Positions 8,481 to 16,301 of a DNA stretch of 64,000 bases are shown here, one piece after another. Under the pieces are notes generated by a model. That model searched no databases. It saw only the letters and a list, made by a program, of their open reading frames with translations, and was not told the DNA's origin. The DNA lies in the NCBI RefSeq assembly GCF_030580865.1, contig NZ_JAUQSY010000001.1, positions 62,001-126,000 on the forward strand. The letters are read 5' to 3'. Within the stretch, counting starts at the first letter, position 1. The number at the start of each line of letters is the position of its first letter. This DNA is from Hymenobacter aranciens (lineage in GTDB: Bacteria; Bacteroidota; Bacteroidia; Cytophagales; Hymenobacteraceae). The translations under genes and the position numbers were made by a program.

Positions 8481-9107
8481 TTAGTCCTGCTGTAGCAGCC
8501 GACGCTTCTCCAGCCCCGCCACGTGTTGCAGCAGCTCCGCCGTGTTCGTGATTTGCTTCAGCTGCCAATGGTCGCCCACGCGGCGCATTTTGGCCTCAAT
8601 CACCATCGTGGTATCGTACTTGGGCTGCGAAACCTCAATGCCCACGAAAGCATTGTCGCCTTCTTCTCGGGTATACTTAATGCCCTTGAAAGTGCTTTCC
8701 GGGCTCACGATTTTGCTGGCCAGGCCGGTCAGCGAAATGTTCACGAGCCGCTTCGGGGCAGCCGCTGCCGCCGCTTCCAACGAGCCTGTTTCCACGTAGC
8801 GCTGCACCTCCTTGTGGGCCGCCTTGGCCAGCGTAGGCTTTAGCAAGCGCATGGCGCCCGCCATGGCCAACTGCCCGCCCGGCAGCAGCGAAGTCACCGC
8901 CGAGCCCTGGCCAGCCACATCATCCACTAGGTGGTTCGTGACGCTGTTCACGTCCACAAACTTCTCGAACGTGGCCATATCGTGCGTCTCAATGGCCGCC
9001 GCCGCCTGCGCTAATGCCCCGCTCGGGCCATGCTTCAGACTTTGGTAATAATAGTAGCCTCCGGCAGCCAGCGCCAGCAATACCACGAGGAACAACAGCT
9101 TTTTCAT
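8481..9107 (-). CDS. DUF2939 domain protein
   Basis: A 208-residue protein with a single N-terminal hydrophobic segment (MKKLLFLVVLLALAAGGYYYYQ) acting as membrane anchor or signal peptide, followed by a periplasmic domain. The opening pattern (YYYY..L..A...HD...FEKFVDVNSVTNHLVDD) is that of DUF2939, proteins of unknown role found in many Gram-negative bacteria. The start ATG is at 9107. It faces away from the glycerophosphodiesterase gene at 9257; the 149-bp gap between them must hold both promoters. Confidence 0.82.
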   Translation of the reverse strand: MKKLLFLVVLLALAAGGYYYYQSLKHGPSGALAQAAAAIETHDMATFEKFVDVNSVTNHLVDDVAGQGSAVTSLLPGGQLAMAGAMRLLKPTLAKAAHKEVQRYVETGSLEAAAAAAPKRLVNISLTGLASKIVSPESTFKGIKYTREEGDNAFVGIEVSQPKYDTTMVIEAKMRRVGDHWQLKQITNTAELLQHVAGLEKRRLLQQD

Positions 9108-9256
9108 TGTAAGAGAAAGAAAAATTGTGAGGCAACAAAATTACCTTAAAGAGTGAGCTTTACTAGCTGCTTGTCGCCGTTCTGCGTAGGCTGGCGTGAA
9201 AATTCCTATTATTTGCCCAGCTTTTACCCTCAGGTCTTCTCATTTCCCTATCGACG

Positions 9257-10099
9257 ATGTTTTCTTACTCCCGCCCATTGGTGCATGGCCACCGTGGCTG
9301 TCGTGGCCTACTCCCCGAAAACACTCTGCCCGCCTTCCTACACGCCCTAAAGCTCGGGGTGGATGTGCTGGAGCTGGATGTCGTCATTTCCGCCGACCAC
9401 GAGGTGGTAGTTTCGCATGAGCCTTGGATGTCCTCTGCCATCTGCCTCACGCCCGATGGCCAGCCAATCTCACCCGGCACCGAAACCCAGCACAACCTCT
9501 ACCAGCTGCCCTACGCCACCATCCGGCGCTACGATTGCGGCCAGCGGCAGCATTCCGATTTTCCTGCGCAATTAAACGAGCCCGCTTATAAGCCGCTCCT
9601 GCGTGAAGTTCTGACCACCGTTGAAATCGCCACCCGGCAGCTAGGTCGCCCTGCCGTAGGCTACTCCATCGAGCTAAAGAGCGAACCTGCGCATGACGGC
9701 ATTTTCCAGCCGTTCCCTGCCCAGTTTGTCGAACTAGTGCTGGCTGTGCTCCACGAGTACCAAGTGCTCCCGCGCACCACCCTGCTTTGCTTCGACCCCC
9801 GCATTCTACAACTCGCCCAGCGGCTCGTGCCCGCAGTAGCCACTTGTCTGCTGCTCGAAGCCGACCAAGCCTGGCTGCCTAGTGTAAAAAAGCTCGGCTT
9901 TGTTCCCACCGTCCTTGGCCCCGATTTTCGAACAGTCAATTTAGAAGCTGTAACAGCTGTGCGCGCAGCACATCCATCGCTACAGCTTATACCCTGGACC
10001 GTAAACCAACCTGACGATATGCAACGCTTGCTAGGCTGGGGCATGGATGGTATTACCACCGATTATCCCGACCAATTGTTGGCCTTACTGGCGCGATAG
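9257..10099 (+). CDS. Glycerophosphodiester phosphodiesterase
   Basis: It hydrolyses glycerophosphodiesters to an alcohol and glycerol-3-phosphate. The GDPD barrel signatures are clear: HGHRGCRGLLPENTLPAF (residues about 13-30), LELDVVISADHEVVVSHE (about 38-56) and a SIELK metal-binding segment near residue 137. There is no convincing signal peptide, which suggests a cytoplasmic UgpQ-like enzyme, although the first residues are only mildly hydrophobic. The 280-residue length is typical. A 30-bp hairpin follows its stop. Confidence 0.9.
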   Translation: MFSYSRPLVHGHRGCRGLLPENTLPAFLHALKLGVDVLELDVVISADHEVVVSHEPWMSSAICLTPDGQPISPGTETQHNLYQLPYATIRRYDCGQRQHSDFPAQLNEPAYKPLLREVLTTVEIATRQLGRPAVGYSIELKSEPAHDGIFQPFPAQFVELVLAVLHEYQVLPRTTLLCFDPRILQLAQRLVPAVATCLLLEADQAWLPSVKKLGFVPTVLGPDFRTVNLEAVTAVRAAHPSLQLIPWTVNQPDDMQRLLGWGMDGITTDYPDQLLALLAR

Positions 10100-10108
10100 A
10101 ACCTGCCT

Positions 10109-10173
10109 GCACTGCATCACATAAGAAAGCCCTCCGCTAAGCAAGCGGAGGGCTTTCTTATGTGATGCAGTGC
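10109..10173. terminator. 30-bp perfect hairpin after the phosphodiesterase
   Basis: Two perfect 30-bp arms (10109-10138, 10144-10173) around a 5-nt loop, with the GC-rich GCCCTCCGCT segment nearest the loop and an AAG/CTT stretch next to it. It acts as a strong RNA hairpin at the 3' end of the gene. Confidence 0.8.
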
Positions 10174-10236
10174 CTATGCTGTTAGCTGAAAATCCTGCTA
10201 CTGTCTCAATAATACGGCGTGTTCATTTACAATGCA

Positions 10237-10339
10237 TGTAACGCTTGCAAATCGGCTGCGTAATGTAACAGTGTATTGAGTGTAATGATACACCGGGTGC
10301 CCGTAATTTGCAGCCGCGTGTAACAATAATTTGTGTAAT
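10237..10339. promoter_or_regulatory. Cluster of TGTAAC/TGTAAT half-sites upstream of the HTH gene
   Basis: TGTAAC occurs at 10237, 10264 and 10319, and TGTAAT at 10281 and 10334, several preceded by G (GTGTAA). Four more copies (two as GTTACA) lie inside the following gene at 10639-10682. This looks like a repeated binding motif, possibly for the encoded HTH protein itself. Confidence 0.4.
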
Positions 10340-10355
10340 ATTTTTTTCGAACAAA

Positions 10356-10387
10356 TTTGGTTTGTACGAATACACATTACATCTTTG
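10356..10387 (+). promoter_or_regulatory. Bacteroidota-type promoter of the HTH gene
   Basis: TTTG at 10356-10359, a 20-bp spacer and CATCTTTG at 10380-10387 fit the TTTG-N19/20-TAnnTTTG pattern with one mismatch. A transcript would begin about 20 nt before the ATG at 10414. Confidence 0.55.
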
Positions 10388-10413
10388 CACCCACAGTTCG
10401 TAACACCTCATTT

Positions 10414-10800
10414 ATGCCACATCAGGGCGAAATCCTGCAGGAAGCTATTAAAAGCAGTGGTATTTCCATCACGCGTATCGTGGAGGAGATGGGTATTACA
10501 CGCCCAACCATCTACCGTAAATTCAAAGAGGATACAATCGAGTACGGTTTCGTAAAACGGGTCGGCGAAATTATCGGACATGACTTCTCGGATGACTTTA
10601 CAAGTATACAACAATCGGTTTTGCCGTTCACGAATACCGTTACAAAATCTGTTGTTACACCATCTGTAACATCGCGTGTAACATCAAGTCAAGTGTTCGA
10701 TTCTGACCCAACTAAGCAGCTGCTGGCCCTCCAAACGAAGTATATTGCCCTGCTGGAAGCATACAATGAGCTTCTCCTAAAAGTGTACGGCCCGAAGTGA
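10414..10800 (+). CDS. Small helix-turn-helix DNA-binding protein
   Basis: A 128-residue protein. Residues about 5-45 form an XRE-like HTH (ILQEAIKSSGISITRIVEEMGITRPTIYRKF). The middle part is Ser/Thr/Val-rich and low in complexity. The C-terminus (about 105-128, LLALQTKYIALLEAYNELLLK) is a likely short coiled coil for dimerisation. I chose the ATG at 10414 because a promoter lies just upstream and the HTH then starts at once; the longer frame from 10357 would run through the promoter. The gene is clearly AT-richer than its surroundings, which suggests transfer or a special role. TGTAAC half-sites in front of and inside it suggest autoregulation. An exact parS site lies 6 bp after its stop. 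Confidence 0.8.
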   Translation: MPHQGEILQEAIKSSGISITRIVEEMGITRPTIYRKFKEDTIEYGFVKRVGEIIGHDFSDDFTSIQQSVLPFTNTVTKSVVTPSVTSRVTSSQVFDSDPTKQLLALQTKYIALLEAYNELLLKVYGPK

Positions 10801-10806
10801 TACACA

Positions 10807-10822
10807 TGTTCCACGTGAAACA
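10807..10822. promoter_or_regulatory. parS centromere-like site
   Basis: TGTTCCACGTGAAACA equals the conserved bacterial parS sequence TGTTNCACGTGAAACA at every position. parS binds ParB(Spo0J) and nucleates the segregation complex near the replication origin. This is the only copy I find in the window; parA and parB are not here. Confidence 0.85.
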
Positions 10823-11154
10823 TTTGTGTTCGGACAGTTGCGAAAAGTGCCAGATAATATGTTTTGCATCTTCCAAAAAGCTCTGCAAAAGTGCATGTGC
10901 AGCTCCCGTGCTTGATGACAGATAAGGGCGCAGCTCAGACGAATGCTGCTCAAAATCCACCCTTTTGGTCTCTTAGGAGCTGAATTATATACTGGCCATA
11001 GAGAAAAGCCTTGATGCGTCCAGAATAATTAGCCCAAGCCAGCTCCCTACTACAGGATGAAAGACGACTTCCAAGAAATTGTTTTTTGGGATTGCATTGA
11101 GAGAGGCAGGAGGGAAGTTGGCCACGGATAGCCGCACAAATTTCGCCGTACAAC
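10823..11154. other. Gene-free AT-rich spacer after parS
   Basis: No convincing gene. The composition is clearly lower in GC than the rest of the window. Short minus-strand frames here lack protein character. I see no DnaA-box cluster (TTATCCACA) and no repeated 9-mers, so there is no direct evidence for an origin. Confidence 0.6.
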
Positions 11155-11541
11155 CTATAGAAAAATTACCTCCTTAATCACCATTTCGCCCACCTCCGCA
11201 TTGATAAGCTCAGCCACGCGGGTCTTCGCCATTACCAACTCATGCTTGAGCGGAGCCGACGTCAGGCGCACGAAGAGGCGCCCTTGATTGACGTATACCT
11301 CCTGGGTTTTTAGCGCCACGGCTTTTCCCATCACCCGCTCCCAACTAGATACCACAGTTACCTCGTTGAGCTTGCCGCGGAGGCGGTAGGCCCTTACCAA
11401 AGCTTCGAGTCCTTCCTTCAATGGAATGATGTCGCCCTGGCGGGAGTTGATGGGGGAGGAGGGCTTTTTCACGAAACAGGGTAGCAAGCTGACGCGCAAC
11501 TCCGGCACGTGCCTGCGAAAGGCACAAGACTGTAAAACCAC
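11155..11541 (-). CDS. DUF721 (DciA-like) protein
   Basis: The conserved DUF721 domain covers about residues 38-128: PLKEGLEALVRAYRLRGKLNEV, then SWERVMGKAVALKTQEVYVNQGRLFVRLTSAPLKHELV and a final V..VIFL. In bacteria without DnaC/DnaI helicase loaders, DUF721 proteins (DciA) load or assist replicative helicase; whether this short Bacteroidota form does so is inference. It lies downstream of recF on the same strand, a common arrangement in the phylum. The true start is uncertain: the frame opens with GTG at 11541, but the first 30 or so residues are not conserved-looking. Confidence 0.82.
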   Translation of the reverse strand: MVLQSCAFRRHVPELRVSLLPCFVKKPSSPINSRQGDIIPLKEGLEALVRAYRLRGKLNEVTVVSSWERVMGKAVALKTQEVYVNQGRLFVRLTSAPLKHELVMAKTRVAELINAEVGEMVIKEVIFL

Positions 11542-11669
11542 TTTGGAGCGGCGGAGACAAGCTGGAAAATGCAGCTACAAAGGTAGCTCACCATGCAGGC
11601 GAAATCGGTCTGCAAAGGCAAAATCCAGCCTTACCCAAATAGCCGGTCGAGACTGGTGAGACGCCTTGT

Positions 11670-12782
11670 CTACACCGGTGCCACCGTGCCGCTCTGCACC
11701 CTGAAACGATAGATGTCACTACTAACGCGGGTCAGCGCCAGGTCGGTGCGGGCGAGGTTGGTGTCGGTGAGGAAAACCTGGCCGAAGGTGTCATTAGCTA
11801 CCAGTTCGAGCAGACGGGCGATGCGCTTTTCATCGAGGCGGTCGAAGATGTCATCGAGCAGGAGCAGGGGTTTGTGCTGCTGGCGAATAGCTAGAATTTC
11901 AAACTGAGCCAGCTTGAGGGCAATAGCGAAGGATTTCTGCTGGCCCTGGGAGCCGTAATTTTTGACGGGTAACTCTTCCATTAGAAAAATGAAATCGTCG
12001 CGGTGGGGGCCAGTGGTGCTGCGCTGCAGAATAAGGTCACGGCGCTCGTTGGCGCGGAGCAGCTGGGCGAAGTCAGCGTCGAGGAGCTGGCTTTTATAAG
12101 TCAGGGTGACGGCTTCGCGGCCGTCGGCAAGCTGCTGGTAGTGGCGCTGGAAGATGGGCGTGAACTCGGTGAGGAAAGTGGCGCGAGCAGCGGTGAGCTG
12201 CTGGCCGAGGGGAGCTAACTGTTCGTCGAGGGCCAGGAGGTAGTCGCGGTCGAAACCGTGGGAGCTGCCGCTGGACTGCTTGAGTACGGCGTTGCGCTGG
12301 CGCAGCAGAGCGTTGTAGGTGATAAGCTGCTCCAGGAACTCGTGGTCGAGTTGGGAGAGCAGGCTGTCGAAATACTTGCGGCGCTCCTCGCTGCTCTGAC
12401 GAATGAGGTCGGTATCGTAGGGCGAAATGAGGACGGCCGGATATTTTCCGATGTGGTCAGATAGGCGGTCGTAGGGCTGCTTGTCGTGGGTGAGGGCTTT
12501 TTTTTGCCCGGCCCGCAGGCTTACCTGAATGGTTTCGGAGGAGGCGGAACTATCGGCCTGAAACTTGCCTTTAACTACAAAAAAATCAGCATCTTGCTTG
12601 ATGCTTTGGCTATCGGTAGGAGTGAAGGCACTCTTGGTAAGCGACAGATAGTGAATGGCATCTAGCAAATTTGTCTTGCCGCTGCCATTGTCCCCAATAA
12701 AACAGTTGATACCCGGCGAAAAACGGAGGTTTGCCTCGTCGTAATTCTTAAAAAACAGCAAGTGAAGGGAGTCGAGGGTCAT
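11670..12782 (-). CDS. recF: DNA replication and repair protein RecF
   Basis: RecF is an SMC-like ATPase that loads RecA at single-strand gaps together with RecO and RecR. Walker A GDNGSGKT is at residues 30-37, an ABC-type signature stretch (YGSQGQQKSFAIALKLAQ) is near residue 280, and Walker B LLLLDDIFDRLD is near residue 310. I start at the ATG at 12782 (MTLDSLHLLFFKNY), giving 370 residues, the usual size. The upstream in-frame start at 12842 overlaps the pdhA region and adds non-conserved residues. It is divergent from pdhA, with only 65 bp between them. Confidence 0.95.
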   Translation of the reverse strand: MTLDSLHLLFFKNYDEANLRFSPGINCFIGDNGSGKTNLLDAIHYLSLTKSAFTPTDSQSIKQDADFFVVKGKFQADSSASSETIQVSLRAGQKKALTHDKQPYDRLSDHIGKYPAVLISPYDTDLIRQSSEERRKYFDSLLSQLDHEFLEQLITYNALLRQRNAVLKQSSGSSHGFDRDYLLALDEQLAPLGQQLTAARATFLTEFTPIFQRHYQQLADGREAVTLTYKSQLLDADFAQLLRANERRDLILQRSTTGPHRDDFIFLMEELPVKNYGSQGQQKSFAIALKLAQFEILAIRQQHKPLLLLDDIFDRLDEKRIARLLELVANDTFGQVFLTDTNLARTDLALTRVSSDIYRFRVQSGTVAPV

Positions 12783-12847
12783 TGGGTTCGGTATTGCCAG
12801 CAGTTTTACGTAATTTCGCCCTCCCAACGCGAAAATAAACAAGTGCT

Positions 12848-14005
12848 ATGGCCGATACGAAGGTAAAAGCTGCTCCCGAAACCCCGGCGCAACCCAATGG
12901 TAAGAATGGCGCGGCCGCTGCTGTGCCCACCGTACAGCAGCCCGACCCTGTGATGCCCGGCACCGACCAGGCCGACCCCCACGCGGGCGAAACCGTGGCC
13001 GCTACGCCCACTGAAAACCCTTCTTTCCCCAAGGAAACCTACCTGCAGTGGTACGAGCAAATGGTGCTCATGCGCAAGTTTGAGGAGAAGGCCGGTCAGC
13101 TCTACGGCCAGCAAAAAATCAAAGGCTTTTGCCACCTCTACATCGGCCAGGAGGCCTGCGTAGCTGGCGCCGTGTCGGCGCTGGAGAAGGGCGACAAATA
13201 CATCACCGCTTACCGCGACCACGCCCACCCGCTGGCGCTGGGCACCTCGCCCAATGCCATCATGGCCGAGCTGTTTGCCAAAGCCACCGGCTGCTCGAAA
13301 GGTAAGGGTGGCTCAATGCACATGTTCGACAAGGAGGTTGGCTTCATGGGCGGGCACGGCATCGTGGGCGCGCAGGTGCCGATGGGTGCTGGTATTGCCT
13401 TCGCTGAAAAATACAACAAGACGGGCAAGCTCTGCATGTGCTCGATGGGCGACGGCGCCGTACGCCAGGGTGCCCTGCACGAAGCCTTCAACATGGCGAT
13501 GCTGTGGAAGCTGCCGGTGATTTTCGTGATTGAAAACAACGGCTACGCTATGGGCACCTCGGTGCAGCGTACCTCGAACGTGACCGACCTCTACAAAATC
13601 GGTCTGAGCTACGACATGCCCTCGGAGCCGGTGAATGCCATGAAGCCGGAGGACGTGCACGAGGCCGTGGCCCGCGCCGCCGAGCGCGCCCGCGCCGGCG
13701 AAGGCCCCACGCTGCTTGAGCTAAAAACCTACCGCTACAAGGGCCACTCGATGAGCGACCCCGCCAAGTACCGCACCAAGGAAGAGCTGGAAGAGTACCG
13801 CAACCAGGACCCCATTGAGGCCGTGCGCCACACCATCCTAACGAACAACTTCGCCAGCGAGGCCGACCTCGCCGCCATTGATGAGCGCATCAAGGCGCAG
13901 GTGCAGGAGTCGGTGGAGTTTGCCGAAAACTCGCCTTACCCCACGCCCGACGAGCTGTACAAGGACGTGTACGTGCAAGAAAACTATCCCTACATCCACG
14001 ACTAA
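12848..14005 (+). CDS. pdhA: Pyruvate dehydrogenase E1 component, alpha subunit
   Basis: The thiamine-diphosphate subunit of E1, which decarboxylates pyruvate and feeds acetyl-CoA to the cell. The TPP-binding motif begins GDGAVRQGALHEAFNMA near residue 200 and ends in the IENNGYAMGTS segment. HMFDKEVGFMGGHGIVG lies before it, and the phosphorylation-loop-like YRYKGHSMSDPAKYRTKEE follows near residue 297. The first 55 residues (Ala/Pro-rich, KVKAAPETPAQPNGKNG) are an extension before the catalytic domain. The beta subunit is not adjacent; in many Bacteroidota it is fused or encoded elsewhere. Confidence 0.94.
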   Translation: MADTKVKAAPETPAQPNGKNGAAAAVPTVQQPDPVMPGTDQADPHAGETVAATPTENPSFPKETYLQWYEQMVLMRKFEEKAGQLYGQQKIKGFCHLYIGQEACVAGAVSALEKGDKYITAYRDHAHPLALGTSPNAIMAELFAKATGCSKGKGGSMHMFDKEVGFMGGHGIVGAQVPMGAGIAFAEKYNKTGKLCMCSMGDGAVRQGALHEAFNMAMLWKLPVIFVIENNGYAMGTSVQRTSNVTDLYKIGLSYDMPSEPVNAMKPEDVHEAVARAAERARAGEGPTLLELKTYRYKGHSMSDPAKYRTKEELEEYRNQDPIEAVRHTILTNNFASEADLAAIDERIKAQVQESVEFAENSPYPTPDELYKDVYVQENYPYIHD

Positions 14006-14065
14006 CCAGCGGCCCACCCGCTTCGGCTTCCGCCCGGAAGCTTCGTTTCTGAAAGACCATTCGTA

Positions 14066-14839
14066 ATGTCTAAGATTCCCTTTACTGGCAAAAGCCAGCA
14101 GGCCCGCCAGGGCCAGCAAACCACCCAGACCGTCGTTTCGACCGACCCGCTGGCTCCGGCCGAAAACCTGTCGTACGAAAACCCGCTGCTGGAAGACCCC
14201 GATGCCCTGGCCGAGCGCCTGGCGCAGTCGGAAGACTTCGTGCGCAACAACCGCAACGTGTTGCTGGGTATTCTGGCCGTGGTGGTGCTAGCCGTGGTCG
14301 GTGGTTTCGGCTACTACACCTGGCGCAACAACCAGGACACCCAGGCGCAGGCCCAGATGTTCAAGGCTGTGAATTATTGGGAATCCGATTCGCTGAAACA
14401 AGCCATGAAAGGCGACGGTAAGGCCCCCGGCCTGGCCACCGTAGCCAATGAGTACGGCGGCACCAAAGCCGGCAACCTCGCCAACTTCTACGCCGGTGTG
14501 GCCGCCCTCAAACAAGGACAGTTCAAAGAAGCCCTCGACAACCTCGAAGACTTCAGCTCGGACGACTACCTCGTGCAGAGCCGCGCCTACTCGCTAATGG
14601 GCGACGCCCAGATGGAGCTGAACAACCCCAAAGAAGCTGCCGACCTCTACGCCAAAGCCGCCGACCACAACGCCAACGAGCAGTTCTCGCCCGGCTACCT
14701 GCTGAAAGAAGCCGGCGCCCGCGAAATCGCTAAGGACAACGAAGGCGCCCTGAAAGCCTACAACCGCATCATCACGGAATATCCGACGGCGCAGGAAGTA
14801 GGCGAAGCTCGCCAGTTCAAGGCTCGTCTAGATAAATAA
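14066..14839 (+). CDS. Membrane-anchored TPR protein (YfgM-like)
   Basis: A 257-residue protein with one transmembrane helix at about 64-86 (VLLGILAVVVLAVVGGFGYY) and a periplasmic TPR region at about 120-255, including KAGNLANFYAGVAALKQGQF and PKEAADLYAKAADHN. The topology recalls E. coli YfgM, a partner of SecYEG and PpiD, but the name is only by analogy. The gene sits between pdhA (60 bp upstream) and ribH, a TPR-ribH order I recall from other Bacteroidota. Confidence 0.85.
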   Translation: MSKIPFTGKSQQARQGQQTTQTVVSTDPLAPAENLSYENPLLEDPDALAERLAQSEDFVRNNRNVLLGILAVVVLAVVGGFGYYTWRNNQDTQAQAQMFKAVNYWESDSLKQAMKGDGKAPGLATVANEYGGTKAGNLANFYAGVAALKQGQFKEALDNLEDFSSDDYLVQSRAYSLMGDAQMELNNPKEAADLYAKAADHNANEQFSPGYLLKEAGAREIAKDNEGALKAYNRIITEYPTAQEVGEARQFKARLDK

Positions 14840-14860
14840 ATCGCAGCTCAGGCTGATTAG

Positions 14861-14901
14861 GAATTGCGCTTCTCCAACCTTGGGGAAGCGCAATTTTTTT
14901 G
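14861..14901 (+). terminator. Rho-independent terminator of the TPR gene
   Basis: AATTGCGCTTCTCC / GGGGAAGCGCAATT form the stem around a short loop, followed by seven T residues, 22 bp past the stop codon. Confidence 0.88.
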
Positions 14902-14902
14902 T

Positions 14903-14978
14903 TGTAGCGCGGATTTTGTAATCCGCGAGGCTGAGTGGCCAGATGCGCGGACCCGCGGATTACAAAAGCCGCGCTACG
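14903..14978. repeat. Inverted repeat, GTAGCGCGGATT family
   Basis: GTAGCGCGGATTTTGTAATC... pairs with ...GATTACAAAAGCCGCGCTAC, an imperfect stem of about 24 bp with a 28-nt loop. It directly follows the terminator. It is distinct from the other palindrome families in the window. Confidence 0.7.
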
Positions 14979-15009
14979 GTGAATAAGCTAAACATCCGGC
15001 CTATCCATC

Positions 15010-15017
15010 TACTTTTG
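15010..15017 (+). promoter_or_regulatory. -7 promoter element for ribH
   Basis: TACTTTTG matches TAnnTTTG exactly, 83 bp before the ribH ATG. No clear TTTG is seen 19-21 bp upstream, so this is a -7-only match. The leader between it and ribH shows no obvious FMN riboswitch. Confidence 0.45.
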
Positions 15018-15100
15018 TGAGCCCATCCCTAACCCCTGATTGACTCCTCGCCGCCGTCATCCTCTGCGAAATCAGCTCAATCAGTTTAAATCCGTGATTT

Positions 15101-15577
15101 ATGGCAACTTCGTTACAAAACCTCAGCAGCTACGATTCCTCTAACTTTATCGACATCAGCGACAAACGCTTTGGGCTGGTGGTGGCCGAATGGAACCGCG
15201 AGATAACCGACGTCCTCAGCGCGGGGGCGTACGAGACGCTACTCAAGCACGGCGCGGTGGCCAAAAACATCTACCGCAACACCGTGCCCGGCAGCTTCGA
15301 GTTGACGCTGGGGGCGCAGCTGCTGGCTCAGCACGAGGAAATCGACGCCGTGATTTGCCTGGGCGTGGTTATTCAGGGCGAAACCAAGCACGACGACTAC
15401 ATCAACCACGCCGTGGCACAGGGCATTACGCACGTCGGGCTGAAGTATAACAAGCCGGTCATTTTCGGGCTCGTGACGACCAACACCCTGGAGCAGGCCC
15501 TGGACCGGGCGGGCGGCAAGCACGGCAACAAGGGCGTGGAGGCGGCCGTGGCAGCTATCCAAATGTTAGGCTTTTAA
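15101..15577 (+). CDS. ribH: 6,7-dimethyl-8-ribityllumazine synthase
   Basis: It catalyses the penultimate step of riboflavin synthesis, joining the ribityl-aminouracil intermediate with dihydroxybutanone phosphate. Landmarks: AEWNREITDVL (about 30-40), GSFELTLGAQLLA (substrate site, about 66-78), GVVIQGETKHDDYI with the catalytic histidine (about 90-103), and PVIFGLVTTNTLEQALDRAGGKHGNKG (about 120-147). The 158-residue length is standard; such proteins form pentamers or 60-mers. No other rib gene is nearby. Confidence 0.96.
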   Translation: MATSLQNLSSYDSSNFIDISDKRFGLVVAEWNREITDVLSAGAYETLLKHGAVAKNIYRNTVPGSFELTLGAQLLAQHEEIDAVICLGVVIQGETKHDDYINHAVAQGITHVGLKYNKPVIFGLVTTNTLEQALDRAGGKHGNKGVEAAVAAIQMLGF

Positions 15578-15618
15578 GTGCTTTTGCGGCTGCACTAGCG
15601 AAAGCAGCGCCGATAGCG

Positions 15619-15626
15619 TAACTTTG
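15619..15626 (+). promoter_or_regulatory. -7 promoter element for the DksA-like gene
   Basis: TAACTTTG matches TAnnTTTG exactly and lies 42 bp past the ribH stop and 155 bp before the next gene's ATG. A transcript from here would have a leader of about 145 nt. No TTTG is found at the expected -33 distance. Confidence 0.4.
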
Positions 15627-15780
15627 CGGCCGCAAAATCAGGCGGGCGGCTGGAGTTGTGCTGCCGGCCTCGTGCAAAAGAGCGAGTGCGGCAATAAACT
15701 ATTTTGGCGAGCGCGGCGTTGCCTGGCAACTGTCGCGCAGCCACTGGCTTGCTCTTCAACGCATTTTTTGTTTTCCATTT

Positions 15781-16164
15781 ATGAACGACGAAAACGTACG
15801 CTATTCCCGGGAGGACCTCAATGAGTTCGACCACATCATCCAGGATAAACTAGCGGCGGCCCGCAAGGAGCTGGCGTTCATCAAGGAAACGCTGAACCGC
15901 AGCAACGACATGGGCACCGACACGACGGCCTCCTCGGCTAAAGTGCTGGAAGACGGCGCCGAAACCGCTGAGAAGGAAAGCATGAACCAGCTGGCCTCGC
16001 GCCAGATGAAGTTCATCCAGCAGCTCGAAAACGCCCAGGTTCGCATCAAAAACGGCACCTACGGCGTGTGCATCGGCACCGGCAAGCTCATCCCGAAGGA
16101 GCGCCTGCGGGCCGTGCCCCACACCCAGCATTCGATTGAGGCCAAAATGGCCCGCAAAGACTAA
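15781..16164 (+). CDS. TraR/DksA family protein with degenerate zinc finger
   Basis: A 127-residue DksA-like protein: a coiled-coil hairpin (about 8-85, REDLNEFDHIIQDKLAAARK through MKFIQQLENAQVRIKNG) followed by the finger region YGVCIGTGKLIPKERLRAVPHTQHSIEAK. Only one cysteine is left; the positions of the other three cysteines of a C4 finger hold Thr and other residues. DksA proteins bind the RNA polymerase secondary channel and, with ppGpp, change promoter use. Losing the zinc site is common in Bacteroidota members, as I recall. I start at the ATG at 15781, just before the conserved region; a GTG at 15658 would add unrelated residues. Confidence 0.9.
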   Translation: MNDENVRYSREDLNEFDHIIQDKLAAARKELAFIKETLNRSNDMGTDTTASSAKVLEDGAETAEKESMNQLASRQMKFIQQLENAQVRIKNGTYGVCIGTGKLIPKERLRAVPHTQHSIEAKMARKD

Positions 16165-16178
16165 CAACGCCTCTTTTT

Positions 16179-16255
16179 AGTAGTCGGTAGTCAGCAACCG
16201 GTAGTCGGACGGAACCAAGTTCGGCTGTTGGGTGCTTACTACCGACTACTTTTTT
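16179..16255 (+). terminator. Large stem-loop terminator of the DksA-like gene
   Basis: AGTAGTCGGTAGT at 16179-16191 pairs with ACTACCGACTACT at 16238-16250 and is followed by TTTTT. The 46-nt interior holds a smaller internal hairpin. It lies 15 bp after the stop codon. Confidence 0.7.
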
Positions 16256-16301
16256 ACATTATTTACCGTAGCGATACGGCAACTTTTAAATTCTCTTCCT
16301 C

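Noticed and set aside
14903..15100. ribH leader examined for an FMN riboswitch
   Set aside because: The conserved FMN-element helices and the AGGGCGG-type core are not seen; the structured part is a simple inverted repeat upstream of the promoter.
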